Assembly (NCBI RefSeq): GCF_004359575.1
Contig: NZ_SCWF01000001.1
Coordinates: 372,001 to 436,000, forward strand
Source: Macrococcus bovicus
GTDB taxonomy: Bacteria; Bacillota; Bacilli; Staphylococcales; Staphylococcaceae
DNA: 64,000 bases
Reading direction: 5' to 3'
How positions within the stretch are numbered: the first letter of the stretch is position 1; each line of letters begins with the position of its first letter. The translations under genes and the position numbers were made by a program. Positions 34,120-42,159 of this stretch are shown piece after piece. The notes under the pieces are model-generated. The model made no database searches. It had not been told where the DNA came from and was given only the letters and a program-made list of their open reading frames with translations.

Positions 34120-34856
34120 TACTTCAAGTGATACATCAGAATGCCGGCACAGACTGCGACATTCAAGCTTTCTGCCTGTCCGTAGATCGGCACGAACAGA
34201 TTCTCATCTGTTTCTTTCAAGATGAGTTCATCTACACCCTGTCCCTCGTTCCCAAGCACCAGAATGAATTCCTTAGCCAGTTCGACTTCTTTGTAGTTCT
34301 GACCGTTTTTCAGTGACGTCCCGTAAATCTTGCCGCTGAAATCTTTTCTGATATCATGGAAGTCCGCTTCAATGACAGGTATATGGAAGACACTGCCTTG
34401 ACTTGAGCGCAGCACTTTGTCGTTATAGATGTCCACCGTCCCTTTGGAGATGACGACACCGTCATATCCTGCGGCGTCTGCTGTACGGATAATGGTCCCG
34501 ACGTTCCCCGGGTCCTGTATGCGGTCCAGATAGATCAGTTGCTTAAAGGTGCCTATCTGGTGCTCAGGCATATTGCAGACGGCATAGATGCCCTGCGGTG
34601 ATTCTGTCTGTGAGAGTTTCTCTGCGATCTTGAATGTGATCTGGAACTGTTCTTTGCTGCCGGCGATCATTGCCTGTGAGATATCTCCCGGATTGACGCT
34701 CAGAATCGTCACGACTTCTATCCCGCTTTTCACGGCTTCTTCTACGAGGTGATAGCCTTCCACTAAGAACTGCTGCGCTTTTTTGCGGTCTTTACGGGTA
34801 TGCAGTTTGGCGATGTTCTTGATTCTTGTGTTCTGTACTGATTCAATGAGTTCCAT
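34119..34856 (-). CDS. SpoU/TrmH-family 2'-O-ribose RNA methyltransferase (YsgA-like)
   Basis: A 245-residue SPOUT methyltransferase. The N-terminal substrate-binding part (RIKNIAKLHTRKDRKKAQQFLVEGYHLVEEA) is followed by motif 1 (DRIQDPGNVGTIIRTADAAG), motif 2 (LVLGNEGQGV) and motif 3 (ESLNVAVCAGILMYHL), which form the SAM-binding knot. It methylates a ribose in rRNA or tRNA; the exact site is not inferable. In Bacillus and Staphylococcus it lies directly before pheS; here about 11 kb of accessory DNA intervenes. Confidence 0.92.
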   Translation of the reverse strand: MELIESVQNTRIKNIAKLHTRKDRKKAQQFLVEGYHLVEEAVKSGIEVVTILSVNPGDISQAMIAGSKEQFQITFKIAEKLSQTESPQGIYAVCNMPEHQIGTFKQLIYLDRIQDPGNVGTIIRTADAAGYDGVVISKGTVDIYNDKVLRSSQGSVFHIPVIEADFHDIRKDFSGKIYGTSLKNGQNYKEVELAKEFILVLGNEGQGVDELILKETDENLFVPIYGQAESLNVAVCAGILMYHLK

Positions 34857-34974
34857 CTTTTCACGCCTCCGATTTCTTGGTTATCTTCATTATAACTTAA
34901 TTCGCTTTTTCCTTACAGATGGATTAAGAATCCATAAAAAGGGAACAGAGAGATATGACACTTGAGGAGGTTCT

Positions 34975-36363
34975 ATGATGAACTATGACGTTATTTTCAT
35001 CGGCAGCGGTCATGCAGCGTGGCACGCAGCTGTCGCTCTGACACAGGCTCAGAAGAAAGTCGCATTGATCGAGAAGGATACACTGGCCGGGACCTGTACG
35101 AACTATGGCTGTAATCCGAAAATCCTGCTGGAAGGCCCATTTGAAATACTTGAGGACATGGAACGTCTCGGTGATATCTTTGACCACCAGCCGGCCGTCA
35201 ACTGGGAGAATCTGATGCGCTACAAACATGAAGTCATCGATCCGCAGAAAGATGGACTCGAGAAGTTATTCAGCAAGATGGGCATTGATATCATTTCCGG
35301 TCATGGCGTCATCAAAGATAAACATACTGTATCCGTTGAAGGCGTGGACTACGGGACAAAATATATCGTCATCGCGACAGGGCAGCGCAGCCATTTTCTT
35401 GATGTGACAGGCAAGGAATATCTGCATGATAGTCGTGACTTTATGGATCTAGAGTCTTTTCCAGAACACATCACGTTTATCGGCGGCGGCTACATCAGTA
35501 TCGAATTCGCCTCAATCGCCAGCAAGTTCGGGTCAGAGGTGCATGTCATCAGTCACTCCGACCAGATTTTAAAACCTTTCCATCAGCCGTATGTCAAAAA
35601 ACTGGCTGACAAACTCAACAAAGAAAATGTGACTTTTCACTATAATGAAGAGACAGCGCGCATTGAGAAGACTGAAACCGGCTATAAGCTGACGACTGAG
35701 TCAGGCCTCGCGATTGACACGGACTATATTGTCGATGCAACAGGACGTATTCCGAATGTGGAGAACATCGGACTCGATGAATTAGGGATTGCATACAGCA
35801 AGAAAGGCATCAAAGTCAACAAACACCTGCTCACCTCTGTCGATAATATTTATGCCAGCGGGGATGTCCTCGATAAAGAAATTCCGAAGCTCACGCCGAC
35901 TGCCACCTTTGAATCCAATTATATCGCCCTGCAGATCATGGCACGTGAAGCAAACTTACTCAACCCTGTAAAAGCACTGGAACTACTACCTATTAAATAT
36001 CCGGCTATTCCATCTGTCGCCTATACATTGCCCCGTATCGCACAGGTGGGCATGCCAATCGCAGAAGCAGAAGAAAAAGGCTATAAAATCAAAACCATCA
36101 AGTTCGGAGAGAATCTCCGCTTTGAATATAAGAATGAAACAGATGCTGAGATGGTCTTTGCCCTGGATAACAGAAAACATGTGGCAGGGGCAGCGATTTA
36201 TGGCCACGCAGCAGATGACCTCATCAATATCATGACTTTCATTGTCGAGAAGAAGATGTCAGCACGTGAACTGAATATGATGATCTTCGCCTTCCCGAGT
36301 GCCTCAAGCGGCATTTTAGATCTGCTGAAAGTACAGATGCTGGATATTGATATTGAGCTATAA
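34975..36363 (+). CDS. Pyridine nucleotide-disulfide oxidoreductase
   Basis: A 462-residue FAD/NAD(P)H flavoenzyme of the glutathione reductase superfamily. The N-terminal dinucleotide fold reads VIFIGSGHAAWHAA; the redox-active pair is in GTCTNYGCNPK; the NAD(P) fold is FIGGGYISIEFASI; and ASGDV is the second FAD contact. The C-terminal dimerisation domain ends FAFPSAS rather than the His-Pro-Glu-type end of lipoamide dehydrogenase (HAHPT), so the His general base appears absent. Substrate unknown. Starts at 34975 or, with better spacing after GAGGAGG, at 34978. Confidence 0.88.
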   Translation: MMNYDVIFIGSGHAAWHAAVALTQAQKKVALIEKDTLAGTCTNYGCNPKILLEGPFEILEDMERLGDIFDHQPAVNWENLMRYKHEVIDPQKDGLEKLFSKMGIDIISGHGVIKDKHTVSVEGVDYGTKYIVIATGQRSHFLDVTGKEYLHDSRDFMDLESFPEHITFIGGGYISIEFASIASKFGSEVHVISHSDQILKPFHQPYVKKLADKLNKENVTFHYNEETARIEKTETGYKLTTESGLAIDTDYIVDATGRIPNVENIGLDELGIAYSKKGIKVNKHLLTSVDNIYASGDVLDKEIPKLTPTATFESNYIALQIMAREANLLNPVKALELLPIKYPAIPSVAYTLPRIAQVGMPIAEAEEKGYKIKTIKFGENLRFEYKNETDAEMVFALDNRKHVAGAAIYGHAADDLINIMTFIVEKKMSARELNMMIFAFPSASSGILDLLKVQMLDIDIEL

Positions 36364-36364
36364 A

Positions 36365-36388
36365 AAAAGACTGCCGCGGCAGTCTTTT
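36365..36388. terminator. Bidirectional terminator, perfect 24-base palindrome
   Basis: AAAAGACTGCCG/CGGCAGTCTTTT between the convergent flavoprotein and DUF3784 genes, with T-runs both ways. Confidence 0.88.
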
Positions 36389-36671
36389 ATTTTTTGACGA
36401 TATCCGTAAAGTTAACGGCAGTGACAAAGAGTATGATGAGCAGGCCGAACAGCACCGTCAGCATGACTGCATTCAATGCCGTGAATTCCATCAGGGCACA
36501 GTACAGTGCTGCTGCGAGCATGAGAACACCGGTCAGCCGGCAGAGTTTCTTTTCATCGTAGCGTGCCTTCTGTTCCGCTGACATCGTGTTGAAGCCGGCA
36601 ATCAGAAACGAGCCACGCCCACTCATCAGATAGCAGGCGAAGAGTGTGAAGAGCAGAACGATGACTATCAT
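36387..36671 (-). CDS. DUF3784-family membrane protein
   Basis: A 94-residue protein with three predicted helices. The segment GRGSFLIAGFNTMSAEQKARYD followed by KKLCRLTG is the DUF3784 signature as I know it. No activity is established for the family. Its ATG overlaps the M42 peptidase stop by four bases, so the two are translationally coupled. Confidence 0.78.
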   Translation of the reverse strand: MIVIVLLFTLFACYLMSGRGSFLIAGFNTMSAEQKARYDEKKLCRLTGVLMLAAALYCALMEFTALNAVMLTVLFGLLIILFVTAVNFTDIVKK

Positions 36672-37738
36672 GCTAATCCCTCGTACGTCTGGTCAATGAT
36701 CTGGTCAGCCAAGTCATCTGTCAGCTCTGCGAGGACAGCGTTGACGAGGCTAAGCGCACCGTTATAGTCATGGCGGTTCATCATCGAGACATTCGAATGG
36801 ATGTAACGGGTCGGCACACCGATTGTAATGGCCGGTATACCGTCAAAGCTCTGAGCGATATGGCCGGCATCTGTATAGCCGCCTGTCAGATAATCGAACT
36901 GCACCTTGATGCCATGCTTCTCCGCAACGTCCGTCACGAACTGTCTGAACGTCGGATGCCCGATATGCCACGCATCGACAAGCACGATGATCGGCCCGTC
37001 GCCCATCTTGGCATTCCCTGTCATCCCCGGTGTCTTCGCACAGATGCCGACGTCCAGTGCGATGGCGAGTGACGGTTTCACTTTATGTGCCGCTGTCTTC
37101 GCCCCGCGTGACAGTGTCTCCTCCTGCGTCACCGCACCTGAGTAAAGCGTGAGGTTCGGCTCAGGATTATCTCTCAGGGCTTCCACCGCGAGTGCGCAGC
37201 CGAAGCGGTTATCCCAGGCTTTCGCGAGTAAGTAATCGGGATTGGTCATCACCTCAAACTCACTGTACGGTGTAATCGGGTCACCGATACGTACACCTGC
37301 AGCAAGTGCTTCTTCCCTGGAGTCAACACCGATATCAATGAACATATTGCTGACTTCTGCTGCCAGCTCCTTCTCCTTGACCCCGAGAACATGCGGCGGC
37401 TTGCCGCCGATGACGCCTCGTATATCTCCTTTACTGCCGGTGATTGTCACTTTCTGGCTCAGCATGACGTTTGCCCACCAGTAGCCGAGATTCGTGAACT
37501 TGATGAAGCCGTCACCCGTGATGGCCGTTACCATGAAGCCGATCTCATCCAGATGACCTGCCAGCATAATGGCGTGCCGCCCCTCTCCTTTACGGCCGAA
37601 GATACTGCCGGTGTTATCAGTGATCACATCGTCCGCAAGCGGCTCCAGATATTCACGCATCAGATTCGTCATCGGCCGTTCAAAGCCGGATACTGCATTG
37701 CAGTCTGTCAGTCTTTTGAATAAGTCCAGTTGTTCCAT
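36668..37738 (-). CDS. M42 family glutamyl aminopeptidase (YsdC-like)
   Basis: A 356-residue binuclear metallo-aminopeptidase that forms dodecameric tetrahedral complexes in relatives. Metal and catalytic motifs: AGHLDEIGFMV (His), WDNRFGCALA (bridging Asp), TQEETLSRGA (Glu pair), LDVGI (Asp) and THYIHS-like RYIHSNVSM (His near the end). The start is the second ATG (37738), six bases after AAAGGGGG. In B. subtilis ysdC follows rplT closely, matching the neighbourhood here. Confidence 0.9.
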   Translation of the reverse strand: MEQLDLFKRLTDCNAVSGFERPMTNLMREYLEPLADDVITDNTGSIFGRKGEGRHAIMLAGHLDEIGFMVTAITGDGFIKFTNLGYWWANVMLSQKVTITGSKGDIRGVIGGKPPHVLGVKEKELAAEVSNMFIDIGVDSREEALAAGVRIGDPITPYSEFEVMTNPDYLLAKAWDNRFGCALAVEALRDNPEPNLTLYSGAVTQEETLSRGAKTAAHKVKPSLAIALDVGICAKTPGMTGNAKMGDGPIIVLVDAWHIGHPTFRQFVTDVAEKHGIKVQFDYLTGGYTDAGHIAQSFDGIPAITIGVPTRYIHSNVSMMNRHDYNGALSLVNAVLAELTDDLADQIIDQTYEGLA

Positions 37739-37819
37739 CGTCATCCCCCTTTTTCTTAATTTAAGTATAGCATGATTAAATTTTTGTTTTTAGAATATTT
37801 CGTCATAAATGGTCTGTAT

Positions 37820-37887
37820 TTTCCTGCAGTTTATGATGAAACGCCGGCAGAAAATGAAATTCTGCAGGAAAGCCCGACCTCTGCCGG
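37820..37887 (+). ncRNA. Potential H-type pseudoknot in the NERD gene leader
   Basis: Two perfect interlocking helices: 37820-37829 with 37862-37871 (TTTCCTGCAG/CTGCAGGAAA, 10 bp) and 37844-37851 with 37880-37887 (CCGGCAGA/TCTGCCGG, 8 bp). The 5' strand of the second lies in the loop of the first, its 3' strand outside, as in an H-type pseudoknot. It lies 48 bases before the NERD start. Transcription of this stretch is assumed. Confidence 0.45.
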
Positions 37888-37935
37888 TTTGTCAGAATAC
37901 GAGTACAGGCCTTATAGTGGATGTGAGGTGAAGAG

Positions 37936-38835
37936 ATGTTTCTGAAGACGCACCAGCCATCTGATTATATCCACTATTTAATGGCAGCTGATAAGCGAAT
38001 CACATTAAACCGGTCCGATGACAGAGTACTCAAAAATTATTTAAAGGGTTATGAGGGTGAGCGTCATTACTACGAGCGCGCACATAGGTGCGGAGGTCTT
38101 AAGCTCTGGGATCTGTCATTGCACAGTCCTGCGCTCGCACAATTCGATTTCATTCATCTGTATAACGGAAAAGTCTATCATTTTGACATCAAGAATTATA
38201 CCGGCACTGTCAGGCGGAGCGGTCGCCAGTTTGTCTCGGAGGGTGAGTACTACTATCAGGATATCCTCACTCAGTTAAACCGCGCTGACTTTTATTTGAC
38301 GAGACTTCTAAGGGAACATGGTTTTCAGAATGAAGTGGTCAGTCGTATCGTTTTTATTCATCCCCAGTTAACGTTACTGGAGGACAGCGCTGATCCTCAA
38401 ATCGTTAAACCGTCTCAAGTCGAGGAAGTGATCCATTTTTTCAGCCAGGATTATCAGCCGACCAGAGAAGAACAACGACTGGCGCAATTCATGCTGATGA
38501 ATCATCAATCCACTCATCCGCATGAACGCATCTTCTACTATCCTTTTCAGGACATGAAAAAAGGCATCCGCTGTCCGCGATGCCGGTATATAGGATTAAA
38601 AAGTGAGAAAGGCTTGAAAAAAATTCGATGTCAGTGCGGGTTCAGTGAACATAAAAAGATTGTCCTTCAAACGACTATTGAAGAAATGCTGTTACTGAAA
38701 AATGCGCCGGTCAGTCGCCAGGAAATTGATGAATGGACTGCGATGTGCCCAAAAGCGATTACACGCGTATTAAAGGAAAACTTTCAGATGCACTATAAGA
38801 ACCGGGCCACAGTTTATAGTGCATTGAAAAACTAG
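37936..38835 (+). CDS. NERD-domain protein with C-terminal zinc ribbon
   Basis: A 299-residue protein with an N-terminal NERD (nuclease-related) domain: LKGYEGERHYYE (Glu), LHSPALAQFDFIHLYNGKVYHFDIKNYTG (Asp and the D-x-K pair), matching the restriction-endonuclease-like core. The C-terminal part holds a zinc ribbon (CPRCRYIGLK.../CQCGF) and a helical tail with a winged-helix look (VSRQEIDEWTAMCPKAITRVLKENF). Probably a DNA-binding or -cutting protein; no partner nearby. Start after GAGGTGAAGAG. It is followed directly by the 62-bp hairpin array. Confidence 0.85.
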   Translation: MFLKTHQPSDYIHYLMAADKRITLNRSDDRVLKNYLKGYEGERHYYERAHRCGGLKLWDLSLHSPALAQFDFIHLYNGKVYHFDIKNYTGTVRRSGRQFVSEGEYYYQDILTQLNRADFYLTRLLREHGFQNEVVSRIVFIHPQLTLLEDSADPQIVKPSQVEEVIHFFSQDYQPTREEQRLAQFMLMNHQSTHPHERIFYYPFQDMKKGIRCPRCRYIGLKSEKGLKKIRCQCGFSEHKKIVLQTTIEEMLLLKNAPVSRQEIDEWTAMCPKAITRVLKENFQMHYKNRATVYSALKN

Positions 38836-39180
38836 TAACGTCCCGCAGATCCACTTTGCGGGACGTTACACACACATGAATACCGTTTTCTCGTCAGTAA
38901 CGTCCCGCAGATCCACTTTGCGGGACGTTACGCACACATGAATACTATTTTCCCATCAGTATCGTCCCGCAGATCCACTTTGCGGGACGTTACGTACACA
39001 TGAATACTACTTTCCCATCAGTATCGTCCCGCAGATCCACTTTGCGGGACGTTACGCACACATGAATACTACTTTCCCATCAGTATCGTCCCGCAGATCC
39101 ACTTTGCGGGACGTTACGTACACATGAATACTACTTTCCCATCAGTATCGTCCCGCAGATCCACTTTGCGGGACGTTACA
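38835..39180. repeat. Six tandem 62-bp repeats, each with a GC-rich hairpin
   Basis: Units begin at 38835, 38897, 38959, 39021, 39083 and 39145, an exact 62-base period. Each contains CGTCCCGC..GCGGGACG around AGATCCACTTT, then a spacer ACACATGAATACTACTTTCC-like. Copies 1-2 read GTAACG at the start, which extends the stem to 12 bp with GTTAC; copies 3-6 read GTATCG, leaving one mismatch. No reading frame or T-run. It fills the space between the NERD gene and a convergent small gene. Confidence 0.95.
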
Positions 39181-39184
39181 CACA

Positions 39185-39382
39185 TTACTCCTTCAGTTCC
39201 CTGTACTCCAAATTCAGTTTTGACAATGGTTCGATATTCATTTTAATGATCGGACTATACCCAATTCTATTTTCGAAATTGGTCTTGCATTCAACCAGCA
39301 GAAAGAACAGGCAGAGTACAATGGCGATAACTGCGAGCATTGCCATGATCCTGACTACGATACGATTTTTCAGAAAGTCCAT
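39185..39382 (-). CDS. Small single-span membrane protein (65 aa)
   Basis: Start at the ATG at 39382, eight bases after GGAGG. A basic start (MDFLKNRIVVRIM) precedes one membrane helix (about residues 11-31) and a polar outer tail with a Cys just past the membrane. The tail (NRIGYSPIIKMNIEPLSKLNLEYRELKE) has no recognised motif. The stop lies 5 bases from the end of the hairpin array. Function unknown. Confidence 0.6.
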   Translation of the reverse strand: MDFLKNRIVVRIMAMLAVIAIVLCLFFLLVECKTNFENRIGYSPIIKMNIEPLSKLNLEYRELKE

Positions 39383-39444
39383 CTGATCACCCTCCATTTT
39401 TTTCTATTTTACAGCACAAGGGGTGTCAAATTTCATTCTCCTCT

Positions 39445-39467
39445 TATTTTTAAGGAAACTTTAAGGT
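39445..39467 (-). repeat. 23-bp repeat copy at the MFS gene stop
   Basis: Exact match to 34097-34119 in the same orientation; here it covers the last codons and stop of the MFS gene (CTTACCTTAA). Confidence 0.6.
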
Positions 39468-40612
39468 AAGCTCTTCTCTTTTGACAAGTGAAATAATAGC
39501 AATGCCACGCCTGCTGTACCTGTCAGCAGAATGACCGCCCACATTATCAGTAGTGTATAGGAGGCGGATGCGCTTAATATCATGCCGCCGAGTAAGGCGC
39601 CGAATGAAATACCAAGCTGCACAGATGACGTGCTGACTGTCTGATTGATACTCGCATATTTCTCGGAGCGTTCAATCAAGTAGGACTGAGTCGGCGCATT
39701 GATGGACCAGCCGACCAGTCCAAGCAGCGATGTATTGACCAGCAGCCAGCTGACAGAGCTTGAGACAAGAAAACCTGCCATGACGATGGTATAGACTATA
39801 CTTAAAATCACTAACGCCCGCCTGCTGCCCCATTTCTCGGTCATAAGTCCGCCTAGACCGCTGCCGAACGTCCCGCTGATACCAAAGACAATGAAGAGCA
39901 GACTGATGACAGTCGCACTGACTTTCTCATGTATCAAATAAGGCGAAAAATAAATATAGAAGACACTTTGACCTGTGAAAAAGAGAAACGAGTAGCAGTG
40001 AGCGGCCAGCAGATCTTTTCTGAACAGGCCTTTCATATCATGCTTGAATGATAATTTCTCCACTTCCAGTTCAGACGGAAAATACTTCAGTGTCATGTAT
40101 AACGTCATAACAGACAGACCAGCAATCCCGGCAAAGAGTATCTTCCAGCTGTACAGAGAAGATAGAAAGATGCCTATCGGTGAACCCAGCACCATGGCAC
40201 TGCTGAGCGCCATCAAGACAATGCTGATTGCCCGCGGTTGAAACGACGGTCTGACCACTTTGACGCTCAATGAAAAAGCAAGACCGACCAGCATGGATAC
40301 ACTGACCGCGAGAACAATCCTCGACAGCATGATCATACTGTAAGTAGTGCTCATGACACTAAGCAGATTACCGACTATAAAGAGCAGATTAAAACTGATC
40401 AAGAGCGTCCGTCTTCTGACAGCGCTCGTCATCATCATTAGAACGGGGCCTGCCACGGCAAAGATAAAGGCGAAGGCCGTCACCAGCAGTCCAGCCTGCT
40501 CCGTCGTGACATGAAAATACGCAGCGAGATACGGAATAATACCGGCAACGACAAATTCAGCGAGACCTGCCAGAAATGCGATTAATGCCAGTAACAGTAG
40601 ATTGATATTCAT
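39461..40612 (-). CDS. MFS drug/metabolite efflux transporter
   Basis: A 383-residue, 12-helix major facilitator of the DHA1 type. Helix 1 reads LLLALIAFLAGLAEFVVAGIIPYLA, typical of the AraJ/YdhP-like drug:H+ antiporters, and a charged loop 2-3 (TSAVRRRTLL) replaces the usual DRxGRR. Start at 40612, five bases after GGAGGAG; an in-frame ATG 54 bases upstream lies in the leader hairpin region. Its leader holds an attenuator-like hairpin, so expression may respond to translation or transcription stress. Substrate unknown. Confidence 0.85.
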   Translation of the reverse strand: MNINLLLLALIAFLAGLAEFVVAGIIPYLAAYFHVTTEQAGLLVTAFAFIFAVAGPVLMMMTSAVRRRTLLISFNLLFIVGNLLSVMSTTYSMIMLSRIVLAVSVSMLVGLAFSLSVKVVRPSFQPRAISIVLMALSSAMVLGSPIGIFLSSLYSWKILFAGIAGLSVMTLYMTLKYFPSELEVEKLSFKHDMKGLFRKDLLAAHCYSFLFFTGQSVFYIYFSPYLIHEKVSATVISLLFIVFGISGTFGSGLGGLMTEKWGSRRALVILSIVYTIVMAGFLVSSSVSWLLVNTSLLGLVGWSINAPTQSYLIERSEKYASINQTVSTSSVQLGISFGALLGGMILSASASYTLLIMWAVILLTGTAGVALLLFHLSKEKSLP

Positions 40613-40630
40613 ATGCTCCTCCAATAAAAA

Positions 40631-40654
40631 AGCACCTCCGAAGTGGAAGGCGCT
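40631..40654 (-). terminator. Attenuator-like hairpin in the MFS leader
   Basis: Minus strand AGCGCCTTCC/GGAGGTGCT (two GU pairs) with loop ACTTC, followed by TTTTTTATT and only then the MFS ribosome site. Lies within the transcribed leader downstream of the promoter at 40711-40739. Confidence 0.65.
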
Positions 40655-40710
40655 GCAGTCATTCATAAACGAAAGCCGGCATAATATGCCACCTATGTCA
40701 ATTTAATTTC

Positions 40711-40739
40711 ATTATACTGGACACTATGTGCTTAATCAA
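40711..40739 (-). promoter_or_regulatory. Promoter of the MFS gene
   Basis: TTGATT (40734-40739), 17-base spacer, TATAAT (40711-40716) on the minus strand. The -35 overlaps the stop of the small gene upstream. Confidence 0.7.
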
Positions 40740-40914
40740 TAGTGAACTGTTCAGGTCCTTCAACCTCGACTTTAACAACAAACTGTCTGAACCTCTCGTC
40801 TTTATCCGGCATTTTAGAGCCGCGTGCAATATCAATCTCTTCACGCACAAATTCCCCGCTTATTTCTCTATCTTCATGCCAACTGTTTTTCACTATTATA
40901 TGTGATTTTTTCAA
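40732..40914 (-). CDS. Possible 60-aa soluble protein
   Basis: A frame starting at TTG (MKKSHIIVKNSWHEDREISGEF...) with no clear ribosome site; a GTG seven codons in is an alternative. The sequence is charged and strand-rich (RQFVVKVEVEGPEQFTID) and reads like a real protein rather than noise. It lies between the YndM-type gene and the MFS promoter, in the same direction. No family recognised. Confidence 0.45.
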   Translation of the reverse strand: MKKSHIIVKNSWHEDREISGEFVREEIDIARGSKMPDKDERFRQFVVKVEVEGPEQFTID

Positions 40915-40940
40915 GATTTATCTAGAAAATACAACAAGAA

Positions 40941-40966
40941 AAGCCGGTACCTTTCGATACCGACTT
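40941..40966 (-). terminator. Terminator of the YndM-type gene
   Basis: AAGTCGGTA/TACCGGCTT (one GU or mismatch) with an eight-base loop, followed by TTCTTGTTGT on the minus strand, 20 bases past the stop. Confidence 0.75.
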
Positions 40967-40986
40967 TCTTATGTACACCTTTGTGA

Positions 40987-41400
40987 TTAACGACGGCTAC
41001 GCTCGCCCGCTAAATCTTTTCCCGGTCTGTTGAACACTTCACGGTCAACGAACTTATGGAAGAAGAGCCATTCACCGCCGGTAATAGCAAGTGCTGATAA
41101 GGCTGCTGGCCAGAACATGTTGTCGTCATCACCGGTCAGTGATCTCGCCATCAGCCAGATCACTAAGAATGACAGCAGCAGGTCTGCTACTGCAGCAAGG
41201 CCGTTACGCTTCGTGAATTCATCGGGGCGTCCCGCCATCTTGAAGATACCGAGATCACCGAGCAGATAAGCAAGGACAGTTGTCGCAAGACTGATCCACA
41301 GTGTGTCCATGAAAGGTACTTTGAAGATCAAAGTAAGGACGATAAATAACACGAGTGCAATCACCACAAATTTGACAAGCAATGCTTTTAAGTGATTCAT
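40987..41400 (-). CDS. YndM/DUF2512-family membrane protein
   Basis: A 137-residue protein with four helices and a basic, probably cytosolic tail (RPGKDLAGERSRR). The opening MNHLKALLVKFVVIALVLFIVL and the LGDLGIF and GGEWLFHKFV-like blocks are those of YndM proteins in Bacillus. Function not established. Monocistronic. Confidence 0.8.
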   Translation of the reverse strand: MNHLKALLVKFVVIALVLFIVLTLIFKVPFMDTLWISLATTVLAYLLGDLGIFKMAGRPDEFTKRNGLAAVADLLLSFLVIWLMARSLTGDDDNMFWPAALSALAITGGEWLFFHKFVDREVFNRPGKDLAGERSRR

Positions 41401-41523
41401 ACTTTCCCTCCTCTCCTTCTTGACGTCTTTAGTCAGCTATTCCCTCATCAATTAGCATATAAACTGAAAATCAGACATTTCCATTCAAATTATATTTATT
41501 TTTACATTTTCTTTACAAAAAAA

Positions 41524-41546
41524 CACCTATACATGGTGTATAGGTG
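41524..41546 (-). terminator. Terminator of the infC-rpmI-rplT operon
   Basis: CACCTATAC/GTATAGGTG with a five-base loop and a run of seven T's on the minus strand, 9 bases past the rplT stop. Confidence 0.92.
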
Positions 41547-41554
41547 CAAAGATA

Positions 41555-41914
41555 TTATTTGTTTAATGCTTTTTTAGCTGCTTCAACTAATTCACCGAAT
41601 GCTTTGTCGTCAGAGATGGCAACTTCTGATAACATTTTACGGTTGATGTCGATACCTGCTAATTTAAGTCCGTTCATCAGACGGCTGTAGCTGATGTCGT
41701 GCATACGTGCAGCCGCGTTGATACGTGCGATCCATAATTGACGGAAGTCACGTTTTTTCTGACGACGGTCACGGTATGCGTAGTTTCCTGATTTCATTAC
41801 TTGTTGTTTAGCTACTCTGTATAATGTGCTTTTTGAACCGAAGTAACCTTTTGCTAATTTAATGGTTCTTTTACGGCGAGCGCGTGTCACCGTTCCACCT
41901 TTAACTCGTGGCAT
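41555..41914 (-). CDS. rplT: 50S ribosomal protein L20
   Basis: A 119-residue L20: [25 protein letters not shown] at the N-terminus, then [13 protein letters not shown] and [18 protein letters not shown]. It binds 23S rRNA domain II early in assembly and, in Bacillus, represses its own operon through the leader upstream of infC. Last gene of infC-rpmI-rplT. Confidence 0.98.
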   Translation of the reverse strand: MPRVKGGTVTRARRKRTIKLAKGYFGSKSTLYRVAKQQVMKSGNYAYRDRRQKKRDFRQLWIARINAAARMHDISYSRLMNGLKLAGIDINRKMLSEVAISDDKAFGELVEAAKKALNK

Positions 41915-41946
41915 GATAATTCCTCCTTAAATAGATCCTGATTTTA

Positions 41947-42147
41947 TTATTTGACGTAAGTTAACATTTGAGCAACACGTTTTTGGTCGCCTTTAGAGAC
42001 TAATGACGCTTTACGAAGACCGCGTTTTTGTTTAGTTGATTTGTTAGCGAATAAGTGAGAAGTGTAAGCTCTTGAACGTTTTAATTTACCTGAACCTGTT
42101 CTTTTTACACGTTTCGCTGCTCCGCGGTGAGTTTTCATTTTAGGCAT
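41947..42147 (-). CDS. rpmI: 50S ribosomal protein L35
   Basis: A 66-residue, strongly basic protein starting [21 protein letters not shown], the L35 signature. It lies between infC (12 bases) and rplT (32 bases), each with a GGAGG-type ribosome site. Confidence 0.98.
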   Translation of the reverse strand: MPKMKTHRGAAKRVKRTGSGKLKRSRAYTSHLFANKSTKQKRGLRKASLVSKGDQKRVAQMLTYVK

Positions 42148-42159
42148 TTCGTTATCCTC

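Noticed and set aside
38835-39180. CRISPR array from regularly spaced palindromic repeats
   Set aside because: The spacers are nearly identical between units, no cas genes are near, and the period covers repeat plus spacer as a single duplicated unit.
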